A stretch of 64,000 nt of DNA. Source: Rhizobacter sp. SG703. Lineage in GTDB: Bacteria > Pseudomonadota > Gammaproteobacteria > Burkholderiales > Burkholderiaceae_C. Positions 28,900 to 37,307 of this stretch are shown here, one piece after another. Numbering within the stretch: position 1 is the stretch's first letter; every line of letters begins with the position of its first letter. The stretch covers positions 496,001-560,000 of the forward strand of contig NZ_JAAZQK010000003.1 of NCBI RefSeq assembly GCF_012275445.1, given 5' to 3'. Both the position numbers and the translations under genes were made by a program. The notes beneath the pieces were generated by a model that worked only from the letters and a program-made list of their open reading frames with translations, searched no databases and was not told the origin of the DNA.

Positions 28900-29856
28900 A
28901 TGCGCTTTACGGGATGGCGAGCCGCGCCGACGATTCGCGCGATGAATTCCTCCACCGCCATGCGGGCCGCGCCCACCGCTTCGTCGACCGAGCGCGGCGT
29001 GCTGCTGATGACCGCCGGCGGCCTGCTGCTCGGCACGCTCGGCGTGTTCGTCGAAGAGGCCGGCCAGCATCCGCTGATGGCGGTGTGCTTCCGCTGTGCG
29101 TTCGGCGGCCTCGCGCTGCTTGCCTGGGGCGCGGCGACCGGTCGACTGCACGAACTGCGGCTCGCGCCGCGCGCGCTGGCGGCGGCCCTCGCCTGCGGTG
29201 TGTTGATGGTGTCCAACTGGGCGCTGTTCTTCGCGGCCATCGAGCGCACGTCGATCGGCGTCGCGACGGTGGTGTTCCACGTGCAGCCGCTGTGGGTGAT
29301 GGGCTTCGGCGCATGGTGGCTGCACGAGCGCATCGGCGCACGGCGCTGGGCGGCCGTCGCGCTGGCCTTGCTGGGGTTGGCGCTGGCCAGCGGGCTGGCC
29401 GGACCAGACGGCCATCGGCAAGGCGATGCCGCTTCGGCGCGCTACCTCGCCGGCCTGGCGATGTGCCTCGGCGGCTCGCTCAGCTACGCGGCGGTCACGC
29501 TGATCGCGAAGCTGGCGCGCGGGGCGTCGTCGTTCGCGTTGGCGACCTGGCAGTGCGCGGTCGGCGTCGTGCTGACGGCCTGGTGGCCGCTGTCGCAGGG
29601 CTGGCCCGCGCAACCCGCGGCCTGGGGCTGGCTGGCCGGGCTGGGTGTGATCCACACCGGCCTGGCGTATGTGCTGCTGTACGCCGGCATGGCGCGCTTG
29701 CCGACCGGCCGCATCGCGCTGCTGCAGTTCGTCTACCCGTTCGCCGCGGTCGGCGTGGACTGGCTGGTCTACGGCCGCAGCCTGACGGCCTGGCAGTCGG
29801 TGGGGATGCTGTTGATGGGCGCGGCGCTGTGGGGCGCGCGAAGACGGATGGAATAA
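28900..29856 (+). CDS. EamA/DMT family transporter
   Basis: A 318-residue inner-membrane protein with ten predicted helices in two EamA repeats (about 35-160 and 190-312), the fold of drug/metabolite exporters such as RhtA and YdcZ relatives. Typical segments are SNWALFFAAIERTSIGVATVVFHVQPLWV and GVIHTGLAYVLLYAGMARLPTGRIALLQFVYP. The true start may be ATG 28942, because the first 14 residues are not hydrophobic. It is divergent from the LysR gene; the 52-base gap is too short for much beyond a shared promoter. Substrate unknown. Confidence 0.9.
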   Translation: MRFTGWRAAPTIRAMNSSTAMRAAPTASSTERGVLLMTAGGLLLGTLGVFVEEAGQHPLMAVCFRCAFGGLALLAWGAATGRLHELRLAPRALAAALACGVLMVSNWALFFAAIERTSIGVATVVFHVQPLWVMGFGAWWLHERIGARRWAAVALALLGLALASGLAGPDGHRQGDAASARYLAGLAMCLGGSLSYAAVTLIAKLARGASSFALATWQCAVGVVLTAWWPLSQGWPAQPAAWGWLAGLGVIHTGLAYVLLYAGMARLPTGRIALLQFVYPFAAVGVDWLVYGRSLTAWQSVGMLLMGAALWGARRRME

Positions 29857-29914
29857 ATCGAGGCGGGCGGCGTCCACCCCATGACGGCACATGCCTTCAT
29901 GCCCAGGACACCCG

Positions 29915-30379
29915 ATGCCATTGACACTTCTGCAGGACCCACGCCGACACGGCTGGTCGAGCCTGTCCGTCGCCGCGCTGGCGGGCGCCGCCGCTGCGTT
30001 CGTGGCGCTGGACGCTTCGACCGGTCCGCTGCGCACGGCGGCGGCCTCTGCCTTCATGACGATCTGCTCGACGGGCGGATCGACGCAGGCCGGCTTCGCG
30101 GCGGCCAACGATGCCGCGATGGCGAAGATGATGGCGGGGATGGCCGTCCCCCCGACCGGCGACATCGACCGCGATTTCGCCGCGATGATGATCCCGCACC
30201 ACCAGGGCGCGATCGACATGGCGCAGGCCCAGTTGCGCTACGGCAGCAACGAGCAGCTGCGCCGCATCGCGCAGGGAATCATCGTGGAACAGCAGCAGGA
30301 GATCGCCGCGATGCGCCTCGCGCTGGGCCAGCCGCTGCCGCCTTCGACCCCGGCGCCGACCCAGGCGGCGGCCCGCTAG
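29915..30379 (+). CDS. DUF305 domain protein
   Basis: A 154-residue protein with an N-terminal hydrophobic anchor (about 17-40) and a DUF305 ferritin-like domain. The hallmark MMIPHHQGAIDMA is near residue 88, and IIVEQQQEIAAM near 125. DUF305 proteins are exported helical-bundle proteins often found near copper and other metal genes; no enzyme activity is established. ATG 29915 has AGGA six bases upstream; ATG 29891 has none. It is followed after 40 bases by the YVTN propeller gene and may head the operon that ends with the sigma/anti-sigma pair. Confidence 0.88.
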   Translation: MPLTLLQDPRRHGWSSLSVAALAGAAAAFVALDASTGPLRTAAASAFMTICSTGGSTQAGFAAANDAAMAKMMAGMAVPPTGDIDRDFAAMMIPHHQGAIDMAQAQLRYGSNEQLRRIAQGIIVEQQQEIAAMRLALGQPLPPSTPAPTQAAAR

Positions 30380-30419
30380 GCGCGAATCCGATCTCACCTC
30401 ACCCACCACGCCTGCAACC

Positions 30420-31907
30420 ATGAAACCAAGCCATCTTCGCCGCTTCCTGTCGGGCAGCGCCCTCTGCGCCGCGACCGCCGTCGCCTGCGCGGGCCAGGCC
30501 CCGGGGGCCGCCTCCGACGCCGACATCGCGATCAGCCACCGTGACCGCGTCTACGCGGCCGAGCAGTTCTCCAACACCGTGTCCGTCACCGACCCGGTCG
30601 ACAACCAGTTGCTCGGCGTCATCCGCCTGGGCGATCCGTCGCCGGGGAACTTCAGTCCGTTGTACCGCGGCCAGGTGCTGGTGCACGGCATGGGCTTCTC
30701 GCCCGACCACCGCACGCTCGCAGTGGTGTCGATCGGGTCGAACTCGGTGAGCTTCATCGACACCGCGAGCAACGCGGTCAGGCACACCACTTACCTGGGC
30801 CGCTCGCCGCACGAGGCCTTCTACACGCCCGACGGCAAGGAACTGTGGGTCACCGTTCGCGGCGAGAACTACGTGTCGGTGATCGATGCCGACAGCTTCG
30901 AGGAGAAGACCCGCATCATCACGCCCGCCGGCCCGGGGATGCAGATCTTCTCGCCGGACGGCCGCTACGGCTACATCTGCTCTTCGTTCAATCCGGAGAC
31001 CGTCGTCGTCGCGGTCGCGACGCACCAGATTGTCGGCCGCGTCAAGCAGGACAGCCCGTTCTGCCCCAACATCGCCGCGACACCGGACGGCAGGCAGGTG
31101 TGGCTCACGCTCAAGGACATCGGCCGCACGATGGTGTTCGACGCGAAGCCGCCGTTCGCGGTGCTGAAGTCGTTCGACACCGGGCCGCTGACGAACCATG
31201 TGAACTTCGCGCGCACCGCGAAGGGCACGTTCGCGTACCTGACGATCGGCGGGTCGAATGTGGTGAAGGTGTTCCGCACCGACGACTTCTCGCCGGTGGC
31301 GTCGATCCCGGTGGGCGCGCTGCCGCACGGCCTCTGGCCGTCCGGCGACGGCAAGCGCGTCTATGTCGGGCTGGAGAATGCCGACGCGCTCGCGGCGATC
31401 GACACCGCGACGAACACCGTCGTCGCGCAGGTGCCGATCGGGCAGGCGCCGCAGGCGATCGCCTATGTGCCGAATGCGGTGCCGGTCGGATCGGGCGATG
31501 GAACCCGGGGCCTGCAACCGATCGGCCTCGCCGGCCAGGTCGCGCACCTGTCGCTGGTTGCGCCGCAGGACGGCAAGACGGTGGCGAGCGCGAGCCCGAG
31601 CGCGCCGACCAGCGTGTCGCTGTTCGACCAGGGGCTGCTGCAGGTGCTGCAGGCCTCGGCGAGCGGGCTCGAACCGCGGCGTCCGTATGTGCTGGCGCTT
31701 GCCGACCGGCCCGACGGCAGCGGCACGCTGCAGCCGCTGGCGAACTTCATGACCAACCCGGCCGGTGCCGCCGTCGTCAATGCGATCGGGCCGATCCGCC
31801 AGCAGGTGCAGGGTGCCGACGGTGCGAACGACCCGCGGCGCTACCTGGTGATCGCGCCGCAGGTGGCCGGCAAGCCGGGCGACCCGGTGCAGGTGCAGGC
31901 GCCTTAG
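30420..31907 (+). CDS. Exported YVTN-type beta-propeller protein
   Basis: A 495-residue exported protein. The signal region ends around AVACAGQA, so it could be a lipoprotein, though the lipobox is loose. Residues ~40-370 contain about seven propeller repeats of the YVTN/40-residue type (NTVSVTDPVDNQLLGVIRLG, NYVSVIDADSFEEKT, NTVVAQVPIGQAPQAIAYVPN). The last 120 residues form a separate domain. It is the second gene of a probable operon: DUF305, this gene, ECF sigma (21 bases later), anti-sigma. Substrate or partner unknown. Confidence 0.87.
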   Translation: MKPSHLRRFLSGSALCAATAVACAGQAPGAASDADIAISHRDRVYAAEQFSNTVSVTDPVDNQLLGVIRLGDPSPGNFSPLYRGQVLVHGMGFSPDHRTLAVVSIGSNSVSFIDTASNAVRHTTYLGRSPHEAFYTPDGKELWVTVRGENYVSVIDADSFEEKTRIITPAGPGMQIFSPDGRYGYICSSFNPETVVVAVATHQIVGRVKQDSPFCPNIAATPDGRQVWLTLKDIGRTMVFDAKPPFAVLKSFDTGPLTNHVNFARTAKGTFAYLTIGGSNVVKVFRTDDFSPVASIPVGALPHGLWPSGDGKRVYVGLENADALAAIDTATNTVVAQVPIGQAPQAIAYVPNAVPVGSGDGTRGLQPIGLAGQVAHLSLVAPQDGKTVASASPSAPTSVSLFDQGLLQVLQASASGLEPRRPYVLALADRPDGSGTLQPLANFMTNPAGAAVVNAIGPIRQQVQGADGANDPRRYLVIAPQVAGKPGDPVQVQAP

Positions 31908-31928
31908 CAGGTCCCGTCAGCCCCACCC

Positions 31929-32468
31929 ATGAACGACCTGATCCTGCTCGTCGAGCCGATGATCCCCGCGCTGCGTCGCTACGCGCGGGCCTTGCTGCGC
32001 GATCGAGACCTGTCCGACGACCTCGTCCAGGACTGCCTCGAACGGGTCATCAGCCACTGGAGCCAACGGCAGGATGCCGGCAACACGCGCCAATGGGTGT
32101 TCGCCATCCTTCACAACCTCGCCATGCAGCGGTTCCGGCAGCAGTCGCGGCGCGGCGTGCAGGTGGCGATCGAGGACGTGGCCGAAGCCGAGATGAGCAC
32201 GCCCGCCCCGCAGGAGCACCGCATCCGGCATCACGAGCTGATGCGCGCACTGGGCCAGCTGCCGGAAGACCAGCGCAGCGTGCTGCTGCTGGTGTCGGTC
32301 GAGGACCTGACCTATGCCGAGGTCGCCAACGCGCTGTCGATCCCGGTCGGCACCGTGATGTCGCGCCTGGCACGCGCGCGCCAACGGCTGCATCGCCTGC
32401 TCGACGGAGAGCCTGCGCCGGCGCAGGCTTCGACCGACACCGCCCCCACCTTGCGGAGGCTCAAATGA
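31929..32468 (+). CDS. ECF (sigma-70 family) RNA polymerase sigma factor
   Basis: A 179-residue sigma factor with only regions 2 and 4. Region 2 is seen as LLRDRDLSDDLVQDCLERVISHW and RQWVFAILHNLAMQRFRQ. Region 4 is seen as LPEDQRSVLLLVSVEDLTYAEVANALSIPVGTVMSRLARAR. Its stop overlaps the ATG of the anti-sigma gene (ATGA), so the two are translationally coupled. It follows the propeller gene by 21 bases. It is not a close HrpL relative by eye, so it is not the obvious driver of the four HrpL-like sites. Confidence 0.92.
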   Translation: MNDLILLVEPMIPALRRYARALLRDRDLSDDLVQDCLERVISHWSQRQDAGNTRQWVFAILHNLAMQRFRQQSRRGVQVAIEDVAEAEMSTPAPQEHRIRHHELMRALGQLPEDQRSVLLLVSVEDLTYAEVANALSIPVGTVMSRLARARQRLHRLLDGEPAPAQASTDTAPTLRRLK

Positions 32469-33262
32469 GCAACGACCCCTCGGCCGCCCGGCCGATCCTC
32501 GAAGAAGACCTGCACGCCTTTGTCGACGATGCACTCGATGCGTCCCGCCGTCGCGAGGTGCAGGCCTATCTCGACCTCCATCCCGACGCTGCGCGCGACG
32601 TGGCGGCGCATGCCGCGCATCGGCAGGAACTGCGCGCACTGCTCGCGCCGATCTCGGATGAACCGGTTCCCCCGGCGCTGAACCTCCAACGGCTCGTCGG
32701 CGAACGGCGCGCACGGGAGCGCCGGCCGTGGGGCATGGCCGCTGCGGTGCTGCTCGCGCTGGGCGTCGGCGGCGGGGCCGGGTGGTCGCTGCGCGGCGGG
32801 AGGCCATCGGCCGATGCGGGGATCGTCGCGGTGGCGCGGGAGGCGACCGCCAGCTACGACGTGTATGCCTCGGACCTGCAGCGGCCGGTCGAGATGGGGC
32901 CGACCCAGCGCGCGGAACTGGTGAGCTGGGTCTCGGCACGGCTCGGCCGCCAGGTCGCGGTGCCGGACCTCGCGGCGTCCGGCTACCGCTTCATCGGCGG
33001 GCGCCTCGTCGCGACGGAGCACGGCCCGGCCGGGCTCTTCATGTACGACGACCCGCAGGGCACGCGTCTCGCGCTGCTGGTGCGGCCGATGGCGGTCGAG
33101 AAGAACACGCCGATGATGGAACACATCGACGGGCGCTTCGCCGGCTATGCCTGGGCCGACCAGGGCCTGGGCTACGGCGTCGTCGGAACCCGGCGTGCCG
33201 AGTCGCTCCATGCCCTGGCGGACGAGATGCGTCGCCAGATCGGGGTCGATCTGAAAGGCTAG
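32465..33262 (+). CDS. Membrane anti-sigma factor
   Basis: A 265-residue protein. The first ~75 residues form a helical sigma-binding domain (EEDLHAFVDDALDASRRREVQAYLDLHPDAARDVAAHAAHRQELRALL). It has the usual anti-sigma layout but lacks the zinc HxxxCxxC motif. One membrane helix lies at about 84-105 (GMAAAVLLALGVGGGAGW), and a periplasmic domain of 160 residues (LGRQVAVPDLAASGYRFIGGRLV) resembles RsiW/ChrR-type sensor parts only in layout. It overlaps the sigma gene by four bases. It probably holds the sigma factor inactive until an envelope or metal signal, which is an inference. Confidence 0.87.
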   Translation: MSNDPSAARPILEEDLHAFVDDALDASRRREVQAYLDLHPDAARDVAAHAAHRQELRALLAPISDEPVPPALNLQRLVGERRARERRPWGMAAAVLLALGVGGGAGWSLRGGRPSADAGIVAVAREATASYDVYASDLQRPVEMGPTQRAELVSWVSARLGRQVAVPDLAASGYRFIGGRLVATEHGPAGLFMYDDPQGTRLALLVRPMAVEKNTPMMEHIDGRFAGYAWADQGLGYGVVGTRRAESLHALADEMRRQIGVDLKG

Positions 33263-33263
33263 A

Positions 33264-33899
33264 TCAGAGCCCCTGCGCCTCGAAGAAGCCGCGCACCGGC
33301 TGGTCTTCCGGCAGCACGTAGACGACCGCGCGCGCATGGCCGAGCACCGGCGCCACGACCTGTTCGTAGAAGGCCACCGGCACGACCACGCAACCGAGCG
33401 AGATCCGGTTGTCGGCCGGCGAGGCCGATGCGAGCCGCTGCGCACGGCGCTCGCTCGCGGCGGCCGGGCGCAGCCGGTGGATCGCGAGCGAGGCCGCATA
33501 GTCGAGCCAGACGATGTCCTCGCCATGCAGGTTGCGCCCCGGCTGCGATTCGAAGCGGCCGGCGGGCGTCGTGCGCTCGAACGGGCGCAGGCTCGCGGGC
33601 GCGCGCCGTGCGATGTCGGGGATCGCGGTGTCGCCAGGCGCGAGGCCCAGCAGCGCCGGGCTGCTGCCGATCAGGTGCCCGTCTGCCGCGTGGATGTGCA
33701 ACTGGCCGGCCTTCTTGTCGACGACCGCGAACGGCTTGTCCTGGTTGTCGTGGTGCTCGACGATCCAATGAATGGCGAGCCGCGCGTCGGGCGACGCCGA
33801 GGAGGTGTCGGATGTCGAAGCTGCCGCACAGGCGATGCTGCCCCAGACCCACAGACCGGCAAAGATTGCCGATCGCACTGCTTTACCTGCAAATCGCAT
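33264..33899 (-). CDS. Exported L,D-transpeptidase-like protein A
   Basis: A 211-residue protein with a signal peptide (SAIFAGLWVWGSIACAAAS) and a YkuD-like core. Near the end NRISLGCVVVP corresponds to the catalytic SHGCxR/N motif, but the His before Gly-Cys is Leu. The upstream conserved His is in SLAIHRLR. L,D-transpeptidases cross-link peptidoglycan or attach lipoproteins; activity here is uncertain because of the changed motif. It is paralogous to the protein at 34076, which is divergently transcribed, and converges with the anti-sigma gene, one base apart. Confidence 0.75.
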   Translation of the reverse strand: MRFAGKAVRSAIFAGLWVWGSIACAAASTSDTSSASPDARLAIHWIVEHHDNQDKPFAVVDKKAGQLHIHAADGHLIGSSPALLGLAPGDTAIPDIARRAPASLRPFERTTPAGRFESQPGRNLHGEDIVWLDYAASLAIHRLRPAAASERRAQRLASASPADNRISLGCVVVPVAFYEQVVAPVLGHARAVVYVLPEDQPVRGFFEAQGL

Positions 33900-34051
33900 G
33901 GCCGGGGTGTCGGTCGTTGTCGTGAAGATGCGTCATCGTAGGGACGCCGCTGCCAGGCCGCCGGCCGAAAAGCGCGACAAAGTCGACGCAGTTCCGAGCG
34001 CGTTGAAGCCCGCCGTGCACCAGCCCGTGCTATCCCACAGCCGACTACGGG

Positions 34052-34078
34052 CATGCCGATTGCCTTTCGATCGGCATG
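34052..34078 (+). promoter_or_regulatory. Hairpin covering the start codon of L,D-transpeptidase-like gene B
   Basis: CATGCCGAT (34052-34060) and ATCGGCATG (34070-34078) are perfect 9-bp inverted arms with a nine-base loop. The right arm contains the ATG at 34076-34078. In RNA the start codon would be base-paired, which suggests translational control; an operator is the alternative. No other ribosome-site sequence is evident. Confidence 0.5.
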
Positions 34079-34828
34079 AAGCCAACGCCGGTGCTGGAGT
34101 GGGTGAACGCGGGCCTGATGGGGGTCGCGACGATCGCGCTGAGCCTGATTGCGCAGCCGCTGTCGCCGGGCCATCCGGAGCGGTTGGCGCACAACGCGCG
34201 GCACGCGGCGCCGGTGCACATGGCGAGGTCGCTGAATTTCGGCAACGTGGCGGCCTCGGCCGACGTGCGGCGCCTCGGCGACTGGGTCGTCAGCCGCGCC
34301 GACAACCGCGGCCTGCCGTTCGTGCTGATCGACAAGCCGCGCGCGCAGGTGTTCGCGTTCGATGCGGCCGGGCGCCTGCTCGGCTCGGCACCCGCGCTGC
34401 TGGGCGCGGCACGCGGCGACGATTCGGTGCCGGGCATCGGCGAGCGCGCGATCGCCGACATCAAGCCGTCCGAACGCATCACGCCGGCCGGGCGCTTCGT
34501 CGGCCGGCCCGGCCACAACGCGAACGGCGAGGACATCGTCTGGGTCGACTACGACGCCGCGGTGTCGATGCACCGCGTGCGCACCACCAACCCGCGCGAG
34601 CGGCGCGCGCAACGCCTCGCATCGCCGGGCGTCGACGACAACCGCATCAGCTACGGCTGCATCAACCTGCCGCCGTCGTTTTACGACGGCGTGATCAGCC
34701 CGATGTTCAGCCGCGGCCGCGCGATGGTGTACCTCGTGCCCGACCGCCGCTCGCTGGCCGAGGTGTTCGGCGTCCCTGCCGTGCAGCCTTCCGCGACGCG
34801 CGTTGCGCAGGCGACGGTCTTCCACTGA
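34076..34828 (+). CDS. Exported L,D-transpeptidase-like protein B
   Basis: A 250-residue paralogue of the protein at 33264-33899. The N-terminal hydrophobic segment (LMGVATIALSLIAQ) could be a signal or anchor. The core matches protein A almost motif for motif: NRGLPFVLIDKPRAQVFAFD, GRLLGSAPALLGAARGDDSVPGIG, ERITPAGRF and AVSMHRVR, with the catalytic region NRISYGCINLPPSFYD. The SHGC motif reads SYGC, so Tyr replaces His. The two genes diverge from a 176-base gap. The protein is probably periplasmic, with an envelope role inferred from the fold. Confidence 0.78.
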   Translation: MKPTPVLEWVNAGLMGVATIALSLIAQPLSPGHPERLAHNARHAAPVHMARSLNFGNVAASADVRRLGDWVVSRADNRGLPFVLIDKPRAQVFAFDAAGRLLGSAPALLGAARGDDSVPGIGERAIADIKPSERITPAGRFVGRPGHNANGEDIVWVDYDAAVSMHRVRTTNPRERRAQRLASPGVDDNRISYGCINLPPSFYDGVISPMFSRGRAMVYLVPDRRSLAEVFGVPAVQPSATRVAQATVFH

Positions 34829-34867
34829 CCCACCGACCTCCTTCGACACAGTGGACCGGACGTGAAA

Positions 34868-34899
34868 AAGGCCCGGCAGACGCGTGTCTGCCGGGCCTT
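34868..34899 (-). terminator. Intrinsic terminator for the Ser/Thr-rich protein gene
   Basis: A perfect 14-bp stem (34868-34881 with 34886-34899) and four-base loop GCGT. On the minus strand it is followed by TTTTT (34865-34869 read in reverse), the expected terminator layout. It lies 20 bases past the stop at 34919. The plus strand lacks a T run. Confidence 0.85.
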
Positions 34900-34918
34900 C
34901 AGGCCGACGTGGGCACGA

Positions 34919-35266
34919 TCAGTTGCGATCGGCACGCGGTGCCAGCGGATCGCTGGCGATCGTGCTGGACGAATCGCTGTTGTCCAGCGTCGTCTTGTTC
35001 TCCAGTGTCGTCGGCGGGTTGGCGTTGTTCGAGTTGTTCGGGCTGACCTGCGTGTCCATGTTGGTCGGCTGGGCGGTCATGTTCTGGTTCGTCGGCGTCG
35101 TGCTTTCAGTGGTCGACGTCGTCGGGCCGTTCGGCTGGTTCTGGTCGGCACTGGCCGAGCTGGGCGCCGAGGTGTTGCTCGAGCTCGACTGGGCCGACGA
35201 CAGCGAAACCACGGCCGCCAGGGCAGCAGCGGACACGAGGGTCAGGGTGGTGGACAGCTTTGTCAT
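34919..35266 (-). CDS. Small secreted Ser/Thr/Asn/Pro-rich protein
   Basis: A 115-residue protein with a clear signal peptide (MTKLSTTLTLVSAAALAAVVSLSSAQ). About 85 residues of low-complexity sequence follow, dominated by Ser, Thr, Asn, Pro and Gln, with no Cys. AAAGGAG lies upstream of ATG 35266, and a strong intrinsic terminator follows the gene, so it is a real single-gene unit. I do not recognise a family. It is likely an unstructured exported or surface protein. Confidence 0.8.
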   Translation of the reverse strand: MTKLSTTLTLVSAAALAAVVSLSSAQSSSSNTSAPSSASADQNQPNGPTTSTTESTTPTNQNMTAQPTNMDTQVSPNNSNNANPPTTLENKTTLDNSDSSSTIASDPLAPRADRN

Positions 35267-35519
35267 GGTGTGACTCCTTTGCAGGTGTTGGAAGAGGTGA
35301 CCCGCCGGCCCCGCCGGTCGCGTCCCGCTCTTTGGCCCGAAGACCCAAAGGCGCGGTACCGGAAGGTGGCAATCGGTGTGCCTTGCAGAGGGGCGGCGCC
35401 GTCCGGCGACGAAGCAGCGCGCCTGTCGGATCGAGCGGGCACGCCGCCTGCCTGAGGATGGCTACCATGCCTGCACGGTCGGGACGACGCGGGCGAGCAG
35501 TTCAACCGAAAGGAAATCG

Positions 35520-37274
35520 ATGGGATGGCGTGTGAGCTCGTGTGCGGCAGGCTGGACCTTCGCGCTGGGGACGGCCCTCGTGCCGACCTGCATGGCTGCC
35601 CAGGACGCGACCCCGGGTGAGCCGCGCGCCGCCGATCCGCCGGCGGCAGCCGCCTCCGAGCCCGCGGCGGACGACGGCCCGCCGCGTCCGAAGGTGCCCG
35701 AACTCGATAAGCCGCGTCCCGCCGAGGTGCCCGACGACGCGGCGCTGGTTGCGGCCGGTGCGCGCATCGGCGAGGTCCGCTTCCAGCGGCTCAACCTGTT
35801 CGACACGCGCCTGCCGGAGGAAGACAAGCTGCTGTTCCGCTGGGCCAACAAGCTGCACCTGCTGACGCATGAATCGGTGGTCGCATCGCACCTGCTGTTC
35901 AAGCCCGGCGAGCCCTACGATCCGCGGCTGCTGCGCGAGTCGGAGCGCATCCTGCGCAGCGAGTCGTACTTCCGCGATGCGCACATCCGGCCGGTCGCGC
36001 TGCACGACGGCATCGTCGACCTCGAGGTGGTGACGCAGGACGTCTGGACGCTGAACCCCGGTGTGTCGCTCGGCCGCTCGGGCGGCAAGAACAGCAGCGG
36101 CTTCAGCCTGGAGGATGCCAACCTGCTCGGGCTCGGCAAGGAACTCGGCTTCTCGTTCAAGTCCGAGGTCGACCGCACCAGCAAGACGCTCAGCTACCAC
36201 GACAACCACGTGCTCGACAGCTGGTGGGACCTGCAGGGGCAGTACTCCGACAACAGCGACGGCCACGTGCATGAGCTGATCGTCAAGCGGCCGTTCTATG
36301 CGCTCGACACGCCGTGGACCGCCGGCGCGCAGGTGCGCGACGAGGAACGCGTCGACTCCGTCTACGACCGCGGCGACGTGATCCGCCAGCTCGACGTTCG
36401 CGACCGGGCGCTGTCGGCCTTCGGCGGCTGGTCGGCCGGGCTGCAGGACGGCTGGGTGACGCGCTGGACCGCCGGGCTGTCGCTCGAGGAGCACCGCGCG
36501 ACGCTCGCGGTGCCGCCGAACGAGCCGGTGCCGCCCGGCACCGAACGCAAGCTGGTGTACCCGTGGATCGGCTTCGAGCTGATCCAGGACGCCTTCAGCG
36601 AGGTGCGCAACCAGGACCAGATCGGCAAGACCGAGGACGTCTCGCTCGGCTGGCACATCATGGGCAAGCTCGGCTATTCGCTGCCCGGCCTCGGCGCGGA
36701 CCGCCGCGCGACGGTCTTCGCGGGCAACGCCACCGTGGGGCATGCGCTGACGCCGCGGCAGACGCTGCTGCTCGCCGGTTCGGCGGTCGGCTACGTCGAG
36801 GACGGGCAATTGCAGAACACGCTGGTCAAGGCCGAGAGCCGCTACTACCTGAAGCAATCGGCCCGCCGCACCTTCTTCATGGGGCTGTCGGCGCAGCGCG
36901 GCGTGCGGCTCGACGACGGCCAGCAGGTGCTGCTGGGCGGCGACAACGGCCTGCGCGGCTACCCGCTGCGCTACCAGAGCGGCGACGGCCGCTGGCTGTT
37001 CACGACCGAGCAGCGGGTGTTCACGAACTGGTATCCGTTCCGGCTCTTCAACGTCGGCGGCGCGGTGTTCTACGACATGGGCCGCACCTGGGGCCAGGGC
37101 GCGGTGCCGGATTCGTCGCACAAGCTGCTGAAGGACGTCGGCTTCGGGCTGCGGCTGGGCAACAGCCGCACCTCGCTCGGCAATGTGATCCACATCGACG
37201 TCGCGTTCCCGCTGGACGGCGACAGCTCGATCAAGAAGGCGCAGTTCGTCGTCGAGGTCAAGGAAAGCTTCTGA
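35520..37274 (+). CDS. BamA/TamA-like outer-membrane beta-barrel protein
   Basis: A 584-residue protein. The signal peptide (about 1-27) is followed by a Pro/Ala-rich linker. A POTRA-like segment (~85-175) reads IGEVRFQRLNLFD, ending VVTQDVWTLNPGVSLG. The rest is a 16-strand Omp85-type barrel with LLGGDNGLRGYPLRYQSGD and FYDMGRTWGQ, and the C-terminal Phe of the BAM recognition signal (VEVKESF). Omp85 proteins insert or secrete outer-membrane and surface proteins. One POTRA is too few for BamA and the length is short for TamA, so it is a lineage-specific member. ATG 35520 has AAAGGA six bases upstream. The ~250-base gap before it shows no gene. Confidence 0.85.
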   Translation: MGWRVSSCAAGWTFALGTALVPTCMAAQDATPGEPRAADPPAAAASEPAADDGPPRPKVPELDKPRPAEVPDDAALVAAGARIGEVRFQRLNLFDTRLPEEDKLLFRWANKLHLLTHESVVASHLLFKPGEPYDPRLLRESERILRSESYFRDAHIRPVALHDGIVDLEVVTQDVWTLNPGVSLGRSGGKNSSGFSLEDANLLGLGKELGFSFKSEVDRTSKTLSYHDNHVLDSWWDLQGQYSDNSDGHVHELIVKRPFYALDTPWTAGAQVRDEERVDSVYDRGDVIRQLDVRDRALSAFGGWSAGLQDGWVTRWTAGLSLEEHRATLAVPPNEPVPPGTERKLVYPWIGFELIQDAFSEVRNQDQIGKTEDVSLGWHIMGKLGYSLPGLGADRRATVFAGNATVGHALTPRQTLLLAGSAVGYVEDGQLQNTLVKAESRYYLKQSARRTFFMGLSAQRGVRLDDGQQVLLGGDNGLRGYPLRYQSGDGRWLFTTEQRVFTNWYPFRLFNVGGAVFYDMGRTWGQGAVPDSSHKLLKDVGFGLRLGNSRTSLGNVIHIDVAFPLDGDSSIKKAQFVVEVKESF

Positions 37275-37307
37275 CGCCGTGCCGAGGGGTGTCGACGATC
37301 GGCCCCT

